From contig JAJKFL010000039.1 in the NCBI GenBank assembly GCA_021186555.1, positions 40,930,610 through 40,994,609 on the forward strand: a stretch of DNA of 64,000 nt, read 5' to 3'. The translations under genes were made by a program, and so were the position numbers. Below, one piece after another: positions 31,101 through 39,800 of this stretch. Position 1 is the first letter of the stretch. Every line of letters begins with the position of its first letter. The notes beneath the pieces are model-generated. The model searched no databases. It had not been told where the DNA came from and saw only the letters and a list, made by a program, of their open reading frames with translations. This stretch comes from Reticulitermes speratus (lineage: Eukaryota; Arthropoda; Insecta; Blattodea; Rhinotermitidae).

Positions 31101-31364
31101 CTATTTAACATGTCATTCTTCAAGCATTTTCACATTTCTTGAAGAATGAAGCCCTGTGACATACAAATTTTAGAACACGTACGTGTGTGTCACAACGGGG
31201 ATAATACATTGTGCTCCTCTGTTGCAGCCGCTATCATGATGACGAGGATGGGATTATTGAAAAAGATAGTTTTTGATGCCAGCCATCCATTCCTGTTTAT
31301 AATTAAGGAAGCAGATAATGGTGTAATTCTTTTCATAGGACGCTTTTCGAAGCCATCTCAGTAA
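13078..31364 (+). CDS. serpin gene with an array of alternative reactive-loop exons
   Basis: Serpins trap target proteases in a 1:1 covalent complex when the reactive-centre loop is cut. This gene has six constitutive exons (13078-13164, 14535-14714, 15134-15344, 16853-17067, 19621-19805, 20881-21022) encoding about 340 residues, from helix A to the hinge [10 protein letters not shown]. Eight candidate terminal exons follow (C1 24171, C2 27140, C3 27733, C4 28311, C5 28889, C6 29809, C7 about 30624, C8 31228). Exon 6 ends in phase 1 and every usable cassette starts with the two bases needed. Predicted isoforms are 383-395 residues, normal for serpins. Insect genes built this way include Drosophila Spn42Da, Anopheles SRPN10 and Manduca serpin-1; orthology to one of them is inference. 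From ATG 13078 the protein lacks a signal peptide and would be cytosolic. Exon 5 has a 1-base deletion, so as assembled the reading frame breaks. Confidence 0.9.
13165..14534 (+). other. serpin intron 1
   Basis: It holds an ATT-rich simple repeat (13777-13805) and, at 14251-14455, a copy of the GGGATGTGAC foldback repeat. No other gene is seen. Confidence 0.6.
14251..14455. repeat. GGGATGTGAC foldback repeat copy
   Basis: It starts GGGATGTGATGCTGTGTTGT and ends with the inverted counterpart (CCCAGTGATG...CATCCCAGAGGAC). Other copies lie near 19.2, 22.4, 26.9, 27.5, 28.1, 28.7, 29.6, 30.2 and 45.2 kb. Confidence 0.6.
14535..14714 (+). CDS. serpin exon 2
   Basis: 60 residues, phases 0/0, acceptor TTTTTCAG, donor GTAAGG. 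It contains the strand 6B and helix B signature [20 protein letters not shown] and [13 protein letters not shown] (helix C/D), the most conserved N-terminal part of serpins. Confidence 0.93.
15134..15344 (+). CDS. serpin exon 3
   Basis: 70 codons plus one base (phase 0 in, phase 1 out), acceptor CCACAG, donor GTAAAT. It contains [20 protein letters not shown] (strand 2A / helix E) and [18 protein letters not shown], the helix F segment (consensus IN.WV...T...I.D). Confidence 0.93.
15505..15670. repeat. foldback repeat with a decayed hammerhead-like loop
   Basis: Inverted arms around GGTAGTTAGTTACC and GGTAACTAACTACC. On the minus strand the left arm reads TTGAAGATGGGACC, then GTCTCGAAACGCTGG. 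This matches hammerhead geometry, but the first core C is T and stem II is imperfect. Confidence 0.45.
15800..16085 (-). repeat. SINE family A, diverged full-length copy in serpin intron 3
   Basis: Reverse complement: tRNA-like head (A box near 16075, B box near 16030), body with GTAAAGCGACCAGGG and the 3' end around 15800. Intron 3 (15345-16852) holds nothing else recognised beyond this and the repeat at 15505-15670. Confidence 0.7.
16853..17067 (+). CDS. serpin exon 4
   Basis: Two bases complete the split Gly codon, followed by 71 codons (phase 1 in, phase 0 out); donor GTAAGT. The hallmark strand 3A sequence [17 protein letters not shown] is followed by [20 protein letters not shown] (strand 3C/1B) and ends LQMHYK before strand 2B. 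Confidence 0.93.
17151..17533 (-). mobile_element. Tc1/mariner-superfamily deletion derivative
   Basis: Terminal inverted repeats of about 120 bp (CAGTGTGTCCACAAAGTCCC...) are flanked by TA on both sides (17149-17150, 17534-17535). Between the arms, the minus strand encodes a 44-residue remnant, [20 protein letters not shown] then [20 protein letters not shown], typical of the C-terminal end of IS630/Tc1/mariner transposases. The DDE domain is deleted. It lies in serpin intron 4. Confidence 0.8.
17851..18325. mobile_element. pogo/Tigger-type MITE
   Basis: Terminal inverted repeats CAGTGGACCCTCAAACTTTG / complement of CAAACTTCGAACACAATCCG type, with internal CTCGAAAGTCGAACAA repeats. TA flanks on both sides. 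TIRs beginning CAGTGGAACCTCAA are typical of Tigger-like elements. No coding sequence. Confidence 0.8.
19140..19300. repeat. GGGATGTGAC foldback repeat copy, 5' part decayed
   Basis: It contains TGGTTGAGTGGTTCCCAGTG and TTCAAGGGTCAAGTAGTCCA followed by the inverted TTGGACTGCTTGACC half, in serpin intron 4. Confidence 0.5.
19621..19805 (+). CDS. serpin exon 5, carrying a 1-base deletion
   Basis: Acceptor TGTCTAG, donor GTGTGT. The frame reads [20 protein letters not shown] (strands 2B/3B), then helix H/2C and VEVSVPKLN. From there it breaks: the original frame hits TAA at 19786, whereas the +1 frame continues [12 protein letters not shown] to the donor and joins exon 6 (LGMSDMF) in phase 0. 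The exon is 185 nt where 186 would keep frame, and the missing base falls in the short A run near 19759-19762. Either a sequencing error or a real inactivating lesion. Confidence 0.88.
19806..20880 (+). other. serpin intron 5
   Basis: No gene or clear element recognised. The ORF-like stretch at 20185-20424 has no family features. Confidence 0.5.
20881..21022 (+). CDS. serpin exon 6 (hinge exon, last constitutive)
   Basis: 47 codons plus one base. It contains [27 protein letters not shown] and [16 protein letters not shown], which covers strand 5A and the proximal hinge. The hinge has the small residues at P12-P9 expected of an inhibitory serpin and threonine at P8. Acceptor GGTTACAG, donor GTGGGT, phase 1 out. 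All variable loop residues after P8 come from the downstream cassettes. Confidence 0.93.
21247..21421 (+). mobile_element. short MITE with CAGTAGAACCC ends, copy 1
   Basis: 175 bp in serpin intron 6. The left TIR CAGTAGAACCCTGTTAAGAA is preceded by TA; the right end GGGTTCTGCTG is slightly decayed. A second copy lies inverted at 23954-24113. Confidence 0.75.
22357..22510. repeat. GGGATGTGAC foldback repeat copy
   Basis: CTTCTGGGACGTGACACTGT at the left, with the inverted ATGACACAGCAGCACAGCCT-type end at the right. Confidence 0.55.
22790..23515. repeat. inverted-repeat element with about 165-bp arms, containing a LINE fragment
   Basis: The left arm (GGAAAAACTACCACATTATT... to about 22955) is matched in reverse by the right arm (about 23345-23515, ending AATAATGTGGTAGTTTTTTG). 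Between them, at about 23060-23200 (minus strand), lies a decayed LINE tail ([17 protein letters not shown]). The arms contain GTCTCTGTTTCTGGAAGAGA. Confidence 0.6.
23954..24113 (-). mobile_element. short MITE with CAGTAGAACCC ends, copy 2
   Basis: Perfect TA flanks (24114-24115 and before 23954). It is inverted relative to the copy at 21247 and ends only 57 bp before the acceptor of cassette C1. Confidence 0.8.
24171..24337 (+). CDS. serpin cassette C1: reactive loop with RLKR, C-terminus HSEL
   Basis: Acceptor TCTTTTGTAG. The split codon becomes Val. The loop reads [20 protein letters not shown], then the serpin signature [17 protein letters not shown] (strand 5B) and a tail ending HHSEL-stop, 55 residues. 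R-L-K-R fits the furin / proprotein-convertase pattern R-x-[KR]-R. In Drosophila the Spn4A isoform of Spn42Da has RRKR and an HDEL ER signal and inhibits furin. HSEL differs from the usual K/H-D-E-L by a serine. A candidate poly(A) signal AATAAA is at 24908. Confidence 0.85.
24338..26825 (+). other. region between cassettes C1 and C2
   Basis: No further cassette was found when scanning for the conserved HPF codons. It contains a dispersed repeat at about 25590-25780 (CTTGTGGGATGTGATACCAT) and a CA-rich simple repeat near 26320. Confidence 0.5.
27140..27273 (+). CDS. serpin cassette C2
   Basis: 44 residues. Loop [16 protein letters not shown], signature [11 protein letters not shown], then [21 protein letters not shown] (strand 5B). 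Acceptor CTTCCCAG. Cys or Leu near the expected scissile position suggests a different protease target from C1. P1 cannot be fixed because the loop length differs from the mammalian reference. Confidence 0.85.
27733..27863 (+). CDS. serpin cassette C3
   Basis: 43 residues. Loop [15 protein letters not shown], signature [11 protein letters not shown], tail [21 protein letters not shown]. Acceptor ACTTCCCAG. From the HPF motif on it is nearly identical to C2, C4 and C5; the difference is concentrated in the bait loop. Confidence 0.85.
28311..28441 (+). CDS. serpin cassette C4
   Basis: 43 residues. Loop [15 protein letters not shown], signature [11 protein letters not shown], tail as in C3. Acceptor GCTTCACAG. 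The N-C-M triplet recalls the RCM and FCM loops after which Anopheles SRPN10 isoforms are named. Confidence 0.85.
28889..29019 (+). pseudogene. serpin cassette C5, premature stop
   Basis: The homologue of C4 (loop [15 protein letters not shown]). The Leu codon TTG after ENIE is TAG at 28978-28980, truncating the protein before strand 5B, which would prevent folding. Acceptor and flanks are otherwise intact. The downstream TAG at 29017 marks the ancestral end. Confidence 0.85.
29187..29495 (+). mobile_element. SINE family A with perfect 14-bp target duplication
   Basis: Element 29201-29481, flanked by CAGATCTTGTGTTG at 29187-29200 and 29482-29495. A box (ATAGCGCAGTCGATA), B box (GGTATCGAATCCC) and full body are present. 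It is inserted in the unit leading to cassette C6, after that unit was duplicated. The intact flanks suggest a young insertion. Confidence 0.92.
29809..29945 (+). CDS. serpin cassette C6
   Basis: 45 residues if the first of two tandem acceptors (CCCAG-CAG) is used, 44 with the second; both keep frame. Loop [17 protein letters not shown], signature [11 protein letters not shown], tail [21 protein letters not shown], where the usual Gly in FAGR is Trp. The loop is Gly/Arg-rich and unlike C2-C5. Confidence 0.8.
30624..30738 (+). pseudogene. serpin cassette C7, degenerate
   Basis: An acceptor TTTATAGCAG is followed by GMVFGIAVS in the expected frame. After that the serpin match continues only after a frameshift: [20 protein letters not shown], where HPF has become HLF, and the terminal TTTAG aligns only after another shift. 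At least two frameshifts, so not usable. Confidence 0.7.
31228..31364 (+). CDS. serpin cassette C8, last exon
   Basis: 45 residues. Loop [15 protein letters not shown], then [20 protein letters not shown] and [14 protein letters not shown]. Acceptor CTGTTGCAG. It has the standard LFIGRFSKP ending, unlike the LSHV tail of C2-C6, so it is an older lineage with C1. TR-M in the loop gives a possible Arg P1. Overlapping poly(A) signals AATAAATAAA lie at 31416-31425. Confidence 0.87.
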
Positions 31365-31415
31365 TTATATTCTGAACACTGTTGTTCGGAATGCATGTTC
31401 GTTTGACATATATGG

Positions 31416-31425
31416 AATAAATAAA
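31416..31425 (+). terminator. poly(A) signals of the serpin gene
   Basis: Two overlapping AATAAA hexamers 52 bp after the C8 stop codon. Confidence 0.6.
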
Positions 31426-32035
31426 TGTATTAAACACAAGTATACCCAACTTTGAAATATATGAATAAAGTTGTCATGATTTGCTCTCATCATTTAACCC
31501 CACACCTTAGGAGACCAACGTTCTGACACCACACGGAACACACAGAAAGAATTTTCTATATACAGCATATTCTTCAATAATGAAAGCGTCGTTTCTCGGC
31601 AAAAGGGGGAGGGGGTGTCGGTTGATTTCGAAAGCGCGTATAGGAAGGTGGCCAGAGTGTGAGACGTCGTTGATGTTATGGTACCGAGATGGCAGCACTA
31701 TACCTAACGGGATGGCACAGAGTATGTTGTACTTAACTGTTGGCAAGTAGTTGCGTATTTATATAGGTAGTAAGTGTGGGTATTCGAAGATCTGAGTTAT
31801 TTTGTACCAACTTTGTTAAAACGTGTGCAACAAGGTGAGAATGAGACTGAAATGAAAATTTTGTGCATAATAACGTATTCCTGAGCTTGTCTTAAAGTGT
31901 ATAAAATATTTGACGTATTAAAATAATTGATTTGTTATTAGGGTGGCAGTGTTCAATCGTTCGGATGGAATGTTCATGAGGGCAGTAAATTTAGTTTAAC
32001 TTGTTATTTACATATATTTTGTGCTGATTGGCACA
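31426..32035 (+). other. intergenic region and 5' flank of the NIP30 gene
   Basis: About 610 bp between the serpin poly(A) signals and the next start codon. No core promoter motif is recognised with confidence and no repeat is seen. Confidence 0.45.
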
Positions 32036-32132
32036 ATGAGTTCTGGTTTCATCTCGGAAGCTGAATTAGCTGAACAACGGCGAATTCGGCAAGAAGAATG
32101 GGAAAAGGTTCGAAAGCCAGGCCAACCTGAAG
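32036..32132 (+). CDS. PSME3IP1: PSME3IP1 exon 1
   Basis: ATG 32036, [20 protein letters not shown] then [12 protein letters not shown]; 32 codons plus one base, donor GTGCGT. This covers the most conserved N-terminal NIP30 block. Confidence 0.92.
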
Positions 32133-33795
32133 GTGCGTATAGTAATGTAAATAGATAAGCTAAACCAAACAACTTGTTGGCTGATGCAGTGTCCGAAATG
32201 TCTTGACTGTCTGAAGTAGACTGCGGCCAATACCATGTAGGACTTTGTTCTCTTCTATTTTTATTCCCTCCACACAAGAATGTGCCACTGTTAAATGTTA
32301 CTTTCCTCAGTTATTATTAGTCATGAATGTTCAAGTACACCAGCCAAGTATTTTTGCGGTGTAAGTAAAAGTGCCACATAGTTTTTCAAATGTGTTTGAA
32401 CTTGGATGCATCCTTTCAAGTAATTCAGCTACTTCTGAGAATTTTATACTTTGAATGATTGTTCGTGTAGGGCAAATGCTTCTGATTCATTGGTTAAATT
32501 GGTAACAAGACTGTATTCAGTGTTCTGCCTGTTATAAAAGCCGTGCTTGGAGATTTGAATGGTAAATGTGAGCAGGCACACATATTCAAATCAACAGTAG
32601 GGAATGAGATGTTAATATAAAATTATTAATGATGGTGGGATAAGGTTAAGTCGCTTTGCAAGAAAAACTAATTAGCAAAAGCACATTTTTACAGCATCAT
32701 ATACATAACACTTGAAGTTTCTTCTCTTGTACAAGATGTGAGGTTCTTGGTGATAGAATGTTTCATAGAAGATCATAATGTTAATTCATCTGATGTCATG
32801 AAAAGTCTTATAGAAGTGTCCTGTCATGTCAGAGAATCTGGCTGCCTTGATTGTCGGGGTTAGGTTTATCACATTGAGGCTACAAGATCCTTTGAAATGT
32901 CAGTATGTTTGTACCAGACTACAAAGCATCATGCCACAGAAAACTGCAATTTTTGTATTCAAGTATAGTTAATTTTCAAACCAGGGGTACACAAATTTTT
33001 AAAAAATCTGTGATCCACCTCAAAATTCAATGTGCTAGAAATGTGAGATGAAGTAGGTTCTGTACTAAAGACCCACAATTGTTTGGCGCCACCATACAAA
33101 ATTTAGTCTCCCAAGCGATCTGGCACCCAGGTTTTGTGCACCAATGATTCAAGTTTATGGAAGGGTTTCTCCTCTTTCACTTCCAAATTTGGTGCAGTCA
33201 GTTAAAAATAATGGCATAATTGTTACTCAAAAGGGAGGCCTTCACATGTCCTCATCTACTTCAGCCTTGAAGAATGTTTCTTCAGTGCCCATCAGGCAGG
33301 AGACTGGGTGGGTCCCAGAGTTGCTCCAGATGCTTCGGAGAGGAGAAAGGTGTTTGTGCAATTCATGTGTCAGCCCACAGCCTAGTCATTTCACTCAGCG
33401 TGCTATCCAAATGCAGCTCTTATATATCTTATTTGAGTTTGGTGAGTGGTAGGAAGTTTGGTGAGTAATGTCGACACGAAGTTGAAATTAAGATTCAACC
33501 TGTTAGAGAAGAAGTATCAACAGAACTTCCTATTGAGATTAATACATCAACCAATGTATGTACTTAATAAAATACAATGCAAGACAAGTATTAAACTTCT
33601 ACATGTTTCGGCACTGGGGTACCATCAGGGAGTTATTTAGAACAAAGGAGGACAAGCCCAACATGCTAATCTAGGTATTGTATTGCCCTTATTGGTATGA
33701 TTGAAATATCAAAATTCTAAAATACAAGTTAATAAGCGTAACATTACAGTGTTGTGGTATTAAAAGTGAGCTGTTCCAGGCATAAGTTCATAACC

Positions 33796-33831
<36 letters not shown>

Positions 33832-36800
33832 CCATGTAGCACAGTCCTTCTTGAGAAGCTAACAGGTCGTCAGCTAGTCAACAAATTCCCCGCGTTTTAT
33901 GGAACCCAAAGGTTCATCACCGCACTCACAACAGCCCGCCACCTGTCCCTATCCTGAGCCATATCAATCCAGTCCATGCCCCCCCCCCCTCCATCCCACT
34001 TCTTGAAGATCCATTTTAATATTATCCTCCCATCTATGCCTGTGTCTTCCAAGTGGTCTCCTTCTGTCAGGTCTCCCCACCAAAATCCTGTGTGCACCTC
34101 TCCCCTCACCCATACTTGCTACATGCCCCGCCCACCTCATTCTTCTTTTTTTGGAGGTATAAGTTTGTAGTTGTTTGTATTCTGTATGGAGTGTACATAC
34201 AAACATCTGTCTCGATCTTAAGTGATCCAAAGAGATCTCGTCCTGTAAATATCAATTTTAGATAACAGACTTTTGTGAAGTGTGTCATGTCGGGCAGTGT
34301 GGTATACTGAATTTTAATATGCCTTTCTCCACAGTGTATAGACCAGCTCTGGGGCCCACTCCCCCCCTCACACACACACACACACATATATTCTCTTACT
34401 GGTGTCACGAGTTCTTTCCTGCAGGGCAAAGCATCCAGGCTGTCAAGCTGATCGCCCACCTCCATATAGTGCTGACGTCAAGAATATGTGAAACCATACC
34501 TCCACTGTCCCATATGTCTTCATAGTTTGGTGCTTTGTTAGCTACTAGGACTGTTCAAACTAATGCTTCATGAAAAAAGAACAGTGGAAAAAATTATGCT
34601 GATGGAGAGTTTGATCCTGGTACAAAGAGAGTAAAGTTTAATTCATTACTCTGTAGTGTTTGGTATTCATTGCATGTATTAGATTATTCTTGACTTCCAG
34701 AGTGCCCAGAGGAAGAATATGACCACCGTTCATTGTTTGAACGCCTTGAAGAGCAGAAACAGAAACGGGAGCTTGAATATGAAGAAGCCCATAGGCTGAG
34801 TAAGTTAAACTGTAAACTCAAAATTCAGTTTCTGTAAAATGGCCTATAGCATCTTGATTTTTGGTATTTTTAAAGAAACCTTATTATATGCTCAAGTCAG
34901 GTCAGAGATAGAATGAGCAAACAAATTTTCCCAGCCCTTTTCTGTAGCAGGCTCCTCCCCTCAGTGTCCCTTCTTCCGCTTCCACCTATTGTCACTGATA
35001 TTCTGCCCTGATTTGCTATGTATTTCCACTAACAGATCAGTCTGAATCTTATGTTATTCATTAAATTAATTGATTATTTCTACCAAAAAAGTGAAGTTCA
35101 TTAAATTAATTCTAATATTTACTGTAAAAGGTAAAGTTCACCCTAGAACAGGCCACGAAGGCCCAGAGGGGGAGTAGAGGTATAGCTCTACTCTTTCTTT
35201 AATCTCGGCTCTAGATGGGGCGGGTGGTCAACGCCACACCCCGGCCGCTTTACCTCCGGGAATGATCCGGTACCTGTTGTACTAATATTTACTGTACCAT
35301 TTATTTTTTATGTCAGTGGCAATAATGATTACAGCAGTGCTTAATATGAAGTAAAGGGTTCCCTCATCAGGTGAGAGCAGTGCCTGAGTTGTGGAATGGA
35401 GGTGTGCACTGTTGGTAGGGTGGGGCGAACAGAAGCTTTATACAAAGTTGCATGTGTTCCTTACTTATATTATTCTTTAACAGAAAACATGATAAAGGGT
35501 TTGGATGATGATGAGGTGGAGTTCTTGGACCTTGTTGATCGAAGCAAGTTGGAAGAGGAGAGGCGCAAATCAGCAGAAGAGGCTCGTGAAATTAAGGACT
35601 TCAGAGATGCTGTGGCAACACTTCAGGAACGTTCTTTGGAGCAGAGGATTCACACGGAAATTCGTTCACGTCCGCCGACACTTAGTGGCACCAGCAGGTA
35701 GTTGCTGTGTTTGTAGTTATAGCATGAATGTTGTGATTCATCAGTGTAGCGACAGAGTGAACAGCTGCAGAAAATTGTCTTCGTATTGTGCTTAAAAGTT
35801 ATTTCTAACTGCAGACAGGTAATTGTAGGTATGAGCACGTGAGTACCATGTTTATTTTGTTTTGTGTCGAGAGGTGCTTCAGAATAATCTTTTATACTAA
35901 CCTGTAAGTGCTTGTACTGAGGCCAAAGAAAGAGGTCCCATGGATCAACCCCCCCCTCCTCCCCCTCTCCCAACCCCTAACATCAGTAACTCTACTGACT
36001 TGTATTTGGGAAGTTCAGACCAGCTGTCCCTGCCCTGCCCCCCCTGTCCGCCTTCCAGGTGGTTGTTTACCGCCCATAAAGTGCTGAGGTGTGTCCAGTG
36101 AAACGTCCAGACCCACACATGTCTTCATGATGTGGTGTTTAATTAAGTACGGGGGCAAAATTCTTTTTTATTTGTTTATTGAGGCTGAACAGAAAACAAT
36201 TATCTCAGTTATATAGATCGTAGTTTGTAAAGTGATGTCTTAGAAGTGTAACCATGCTGAACTTAACCTGTATTTTTGGATCAAGGGACAAAGTGGCCCA
36301 GATCAAATCTTGGTCAGCACACTTGTCTATCTTGACTGAGGTTTCTCATAACTTTCATCAATTTCTGCATGCATGTGCTGGGATAGTACCTCAAATTACG
36401 CCACATTGGCTTCCTTCTACAACCCCCTTGAATTGGTTATTCAGTAATTACCCTGTCATTCAATTTTGTGTGTGTGTGTGTGTTCTTAGCTACTGACAGT
36501 GGTTAAATGAATCATAAATAAATATACCGTATATTCTCAAATCTAATCCGCATCCGAATCTAATCCGCACTCAGTTTTTGGCGATTTCTTAAACGAAAAA
36601 AGTTAGTTCGCGGTTCTAATCCGCACCTTTCCTTCAACCACCCCTTGCCCACGTGGCGACTGATTGAATAATATTGGATGTTACCAATGCGTTAAAATCC
36701 GACGCTACGCCTGGGCCGATGAGTCATACCGATAGAGACGGGGCCTTTCTCAACAGACGTGCGCAATCTCGTCTGAAGCCAGCTGCGCCTTAGTTGTTGA

Positions 36801-39800
36801 GAACGTGGGAGGTGCTTGTTCCAATTTGTCGTGTACCGTAGTTATGGAAGAGGGACCCTGAAATCTAAACGACTCTCATATACGGCGAAGTTCAAACGTG
36901 AAGTTATTCGGTGCGCAGAGGAGAATGGAAACCGCAAAGCCACTGCAATTTTTGGAGTTGATGAAAGCAACGTTCGACTGTGGCGGAAACTGGGTGGAGA
37001 GCATGGATAATGATTCAGTTATGAGTGATGACGGCGAGTCTGATGAATAATAAATTATAATAATAAATAATAAAATAATATATTATTGTATTGTATTGTT
37101 CTTATGGCACGTACAGCAGCTCAATCATTTTTCCAAAATCCAGCTCTCGACCGCGAATCTAATCCGCATCTGATTTTTTAGCCCTCTAAAACTGTAAAAA
37201 GGGTGCGGATTAGATTTGAGAATATATGGTATTCCCTCCATTCCCTTAGCCATACTTTTCACATGAATGTTGGCTAGTTACAAGGTTTTTGGAATGGATG
37301 ATATGGGGCAAAGGGGAATGGAAGAAAATATAACATTAGACAGAGAGGGGGGATCCTGAAGTACTGTCATTACCACCAATGATGGCACTTCTTTCCATGG
37401 CCGCAGTATGCAGCACAGCCTTGATGTTCCTGATTAATTTTGACCGATAAAACCATCACAAGTGTCAGAATACTTTTTCAATGTAAAATGCCCATTTGAT
37501 TCCAAGAACATACGAAATGCCTGTATTAAAATTATGAAATAACCCCAAAAGGCATAAATAGTATGAAAGTTTATTTTTAATAAAATAGGGACACATTTTG
37601 GAAGCATAAAATATTGTGAATGATTTAAGGAGAGTCTTATCCCATAAGTCACGAAATTAGGCAACCTCACTTAATAAGACAGAGCTTGACTGAGCTGAGA
37701 GTGATCTGCACAGTAGCAGGAGAGTGGGAGAAGCCGAGTAGCCAGGCATGTGGTCTCATCCCAGTTCACAGGGACCAGACACACAGAGTAAAAACAGAGG
37801 TGATCATGAACGGTTGCAATCTTGAACACCAGATGTCATGAACTTCAAGGCTGTATTATAGTTATGGTGTTGAAAGATATGTCAATTATATTTTCTGTGA
37901 TGTGACAGTGGACGCAGCTCACAAGTTAGACTGCTGGCAGGAGCAGTGGTTAGGAAGCGACCAGCCGACGGTTCTATCCAGGATGCGAGCAAGAAGAAGG
38001 CATGTGCAGACGTCAAAGGTTTGTTTCATAGCTCTAATTAATTTTTAGCAAAGTTTTCCGTTAAATTAAGTTACAGACCAACTGATGCACACTAAAACCA
38101 CCTTTTAATATAGCTTTATTATTGTTAAAATTGTACCCCTACACGTGTTTCGATCCTAGGATAATCATCAGGGGTTTTTTTTTTTAGCTGAAAGCTACAG
38201 TCACTTCAAACACATGATAGGCAGTACACTTCACTCCCCACACAAACATATCACATGGTAAGTCATTCATATACATCAAATAGAAAATTAATAATGAATA
38301 CTGTTATCAACCAATATATATACAATTTTATATTACTTAACAAAATCGTTTATTTTACAGCCTTTAATACCACGATCCCACACACCAGCATTTCCGCAAT
38401 CAACTATCTACAATACTTTTACAATTATACAACTTTTAACGAGTCTTTTAACAAGATTTTAACTTATAATATATAAGTTTTAATGTGCCGTATGAATATT
38501 TAAAATCATGTGTTTGAAATGACTGTAGCTTTCAGCTAAAAAAAAAACCCCCTGATGATGATCCTAGGATCGAAACACGTGTAGGGGTACAATTTTAACA
38601 ATTTTAACAATAATAAAGCTACATTAAAAAGTGGTTTTAGTGTGCATCAGTTGGTTTGTAACTTAATTTAATATGACGAAGATGCACGGTGTCAACAGTG
38701 TGAAATTTTGAAAGTTTTCCGTATACCTAAATGCCGTGCTGCAGAGACATACAGGAATGCAGGTAGAGCTCCGTGCATTCTTAACATAAGCGGTAGATGA
38801 TGGTGAACAGCCATTCTTATGATCCGACCACTCCATGTCTTGGGGAAGAGCCCCTTGCATGCACTGTGTAGGAGGCTGGCTAAGCTGAACATGGTTACAC
38901 TTTAGTCTTATGACTACCTAAACATACTGTGAAGTAACTCTACGAGTGTCGTTAACAGACCCAACGCAGCATTTGATAAGCACTATTGTAACCCCTGATG
39001 ATGGCTCCTCGTGAGCCGAAACGTGTAGTTTCTTAATTATGATAAAAGGTTAATTTGTAATACCTTTATTGATGGTTTGTGCATTTGTTGGTGACTGTTT
39101 GTAGTTGATGGTTACACTTGTTATATATTATTTTCCAAATTGTAATCTTTATATTACTGACAATTTTGTTTAGCTTCATTCAATAAAGAAAAGAGAAAAC
39201 TGTAAGATTTGAGATTGTCAGAGTGGTGCAGCTGAAGATACAAGAATTCGTACTTCTCTCTGTCAGCACAACTGTATTATCTTAATGTTAATTTGTCATT
39301 TTCATATTAGTATCACCGTGCATCTTTATGAATTAATAAATTTATAACCAACTGATACACAATTGAACCAGTTTTATTGTAGCGTCTATATTATTATACG
39401 TCTATATTATTATACGTCTATATTATTATACGCCCCTTCATACGTTTCGGACCTCAGTCCATCCTCAGGGGGTCTCGTTCGTAAAAAGCCACTAAATCAA
39501 AATACATATTGTCATGGTAATATACAGCACTTATGTACCACTGTTGTGGTAAAATTGTAAAAGTAAAATTTTACCACAATAGTGGTACATAAATGCTGTA
39601 TATTACCATGACAATATGTATTTTGATTTAGTGGCTTTTTACGAACGAGATCCCCTGAGGATGGACTGAGGTCCGAAACGTATGTAGGGGCGTATAATAA
39701 TATAGACGTATAATAATATAGACGTATATAATAAATAATATAGACGTATAATAATATAGACGTATAATAATATAGACGCTACAATAAAAGTGGTTCAATT

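Larger units (their letters stand above)
32133..34700 (+). other. PSME3IP1 intron 1
   Basis: It holds a (CTAA)n run (33797-33832) that is the tail of the minus-strand LINE remnant at 33786-34150, and a diverged SINE piece at 34332-34525. The rest is unassigned. Confidence 0.6.
38062..38710. mobile_element. foldback FB4 with a hammerhead motif in each arm, in PSME3IP1 intron 4
   Basis: The same family as FB3: ends TAAATTAAGTTACAGACCAA / complement, tail ATGACGAAGATGCACGGTG, and a perfect 12-bp duplication AAAGTTTTCCGT (38050-38061 and 38711-38722). It begins 43 bp after the exon 4 donor. Non-coding; the centre differs from FB3. Confidence 0.87.

Noticed and set aside
33797..33832. insect telomere repeat
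   Set aside because: The unit is TTAG (CTAA), not TTAGG, and it is the tail of a LINE 3' end found at several loci.
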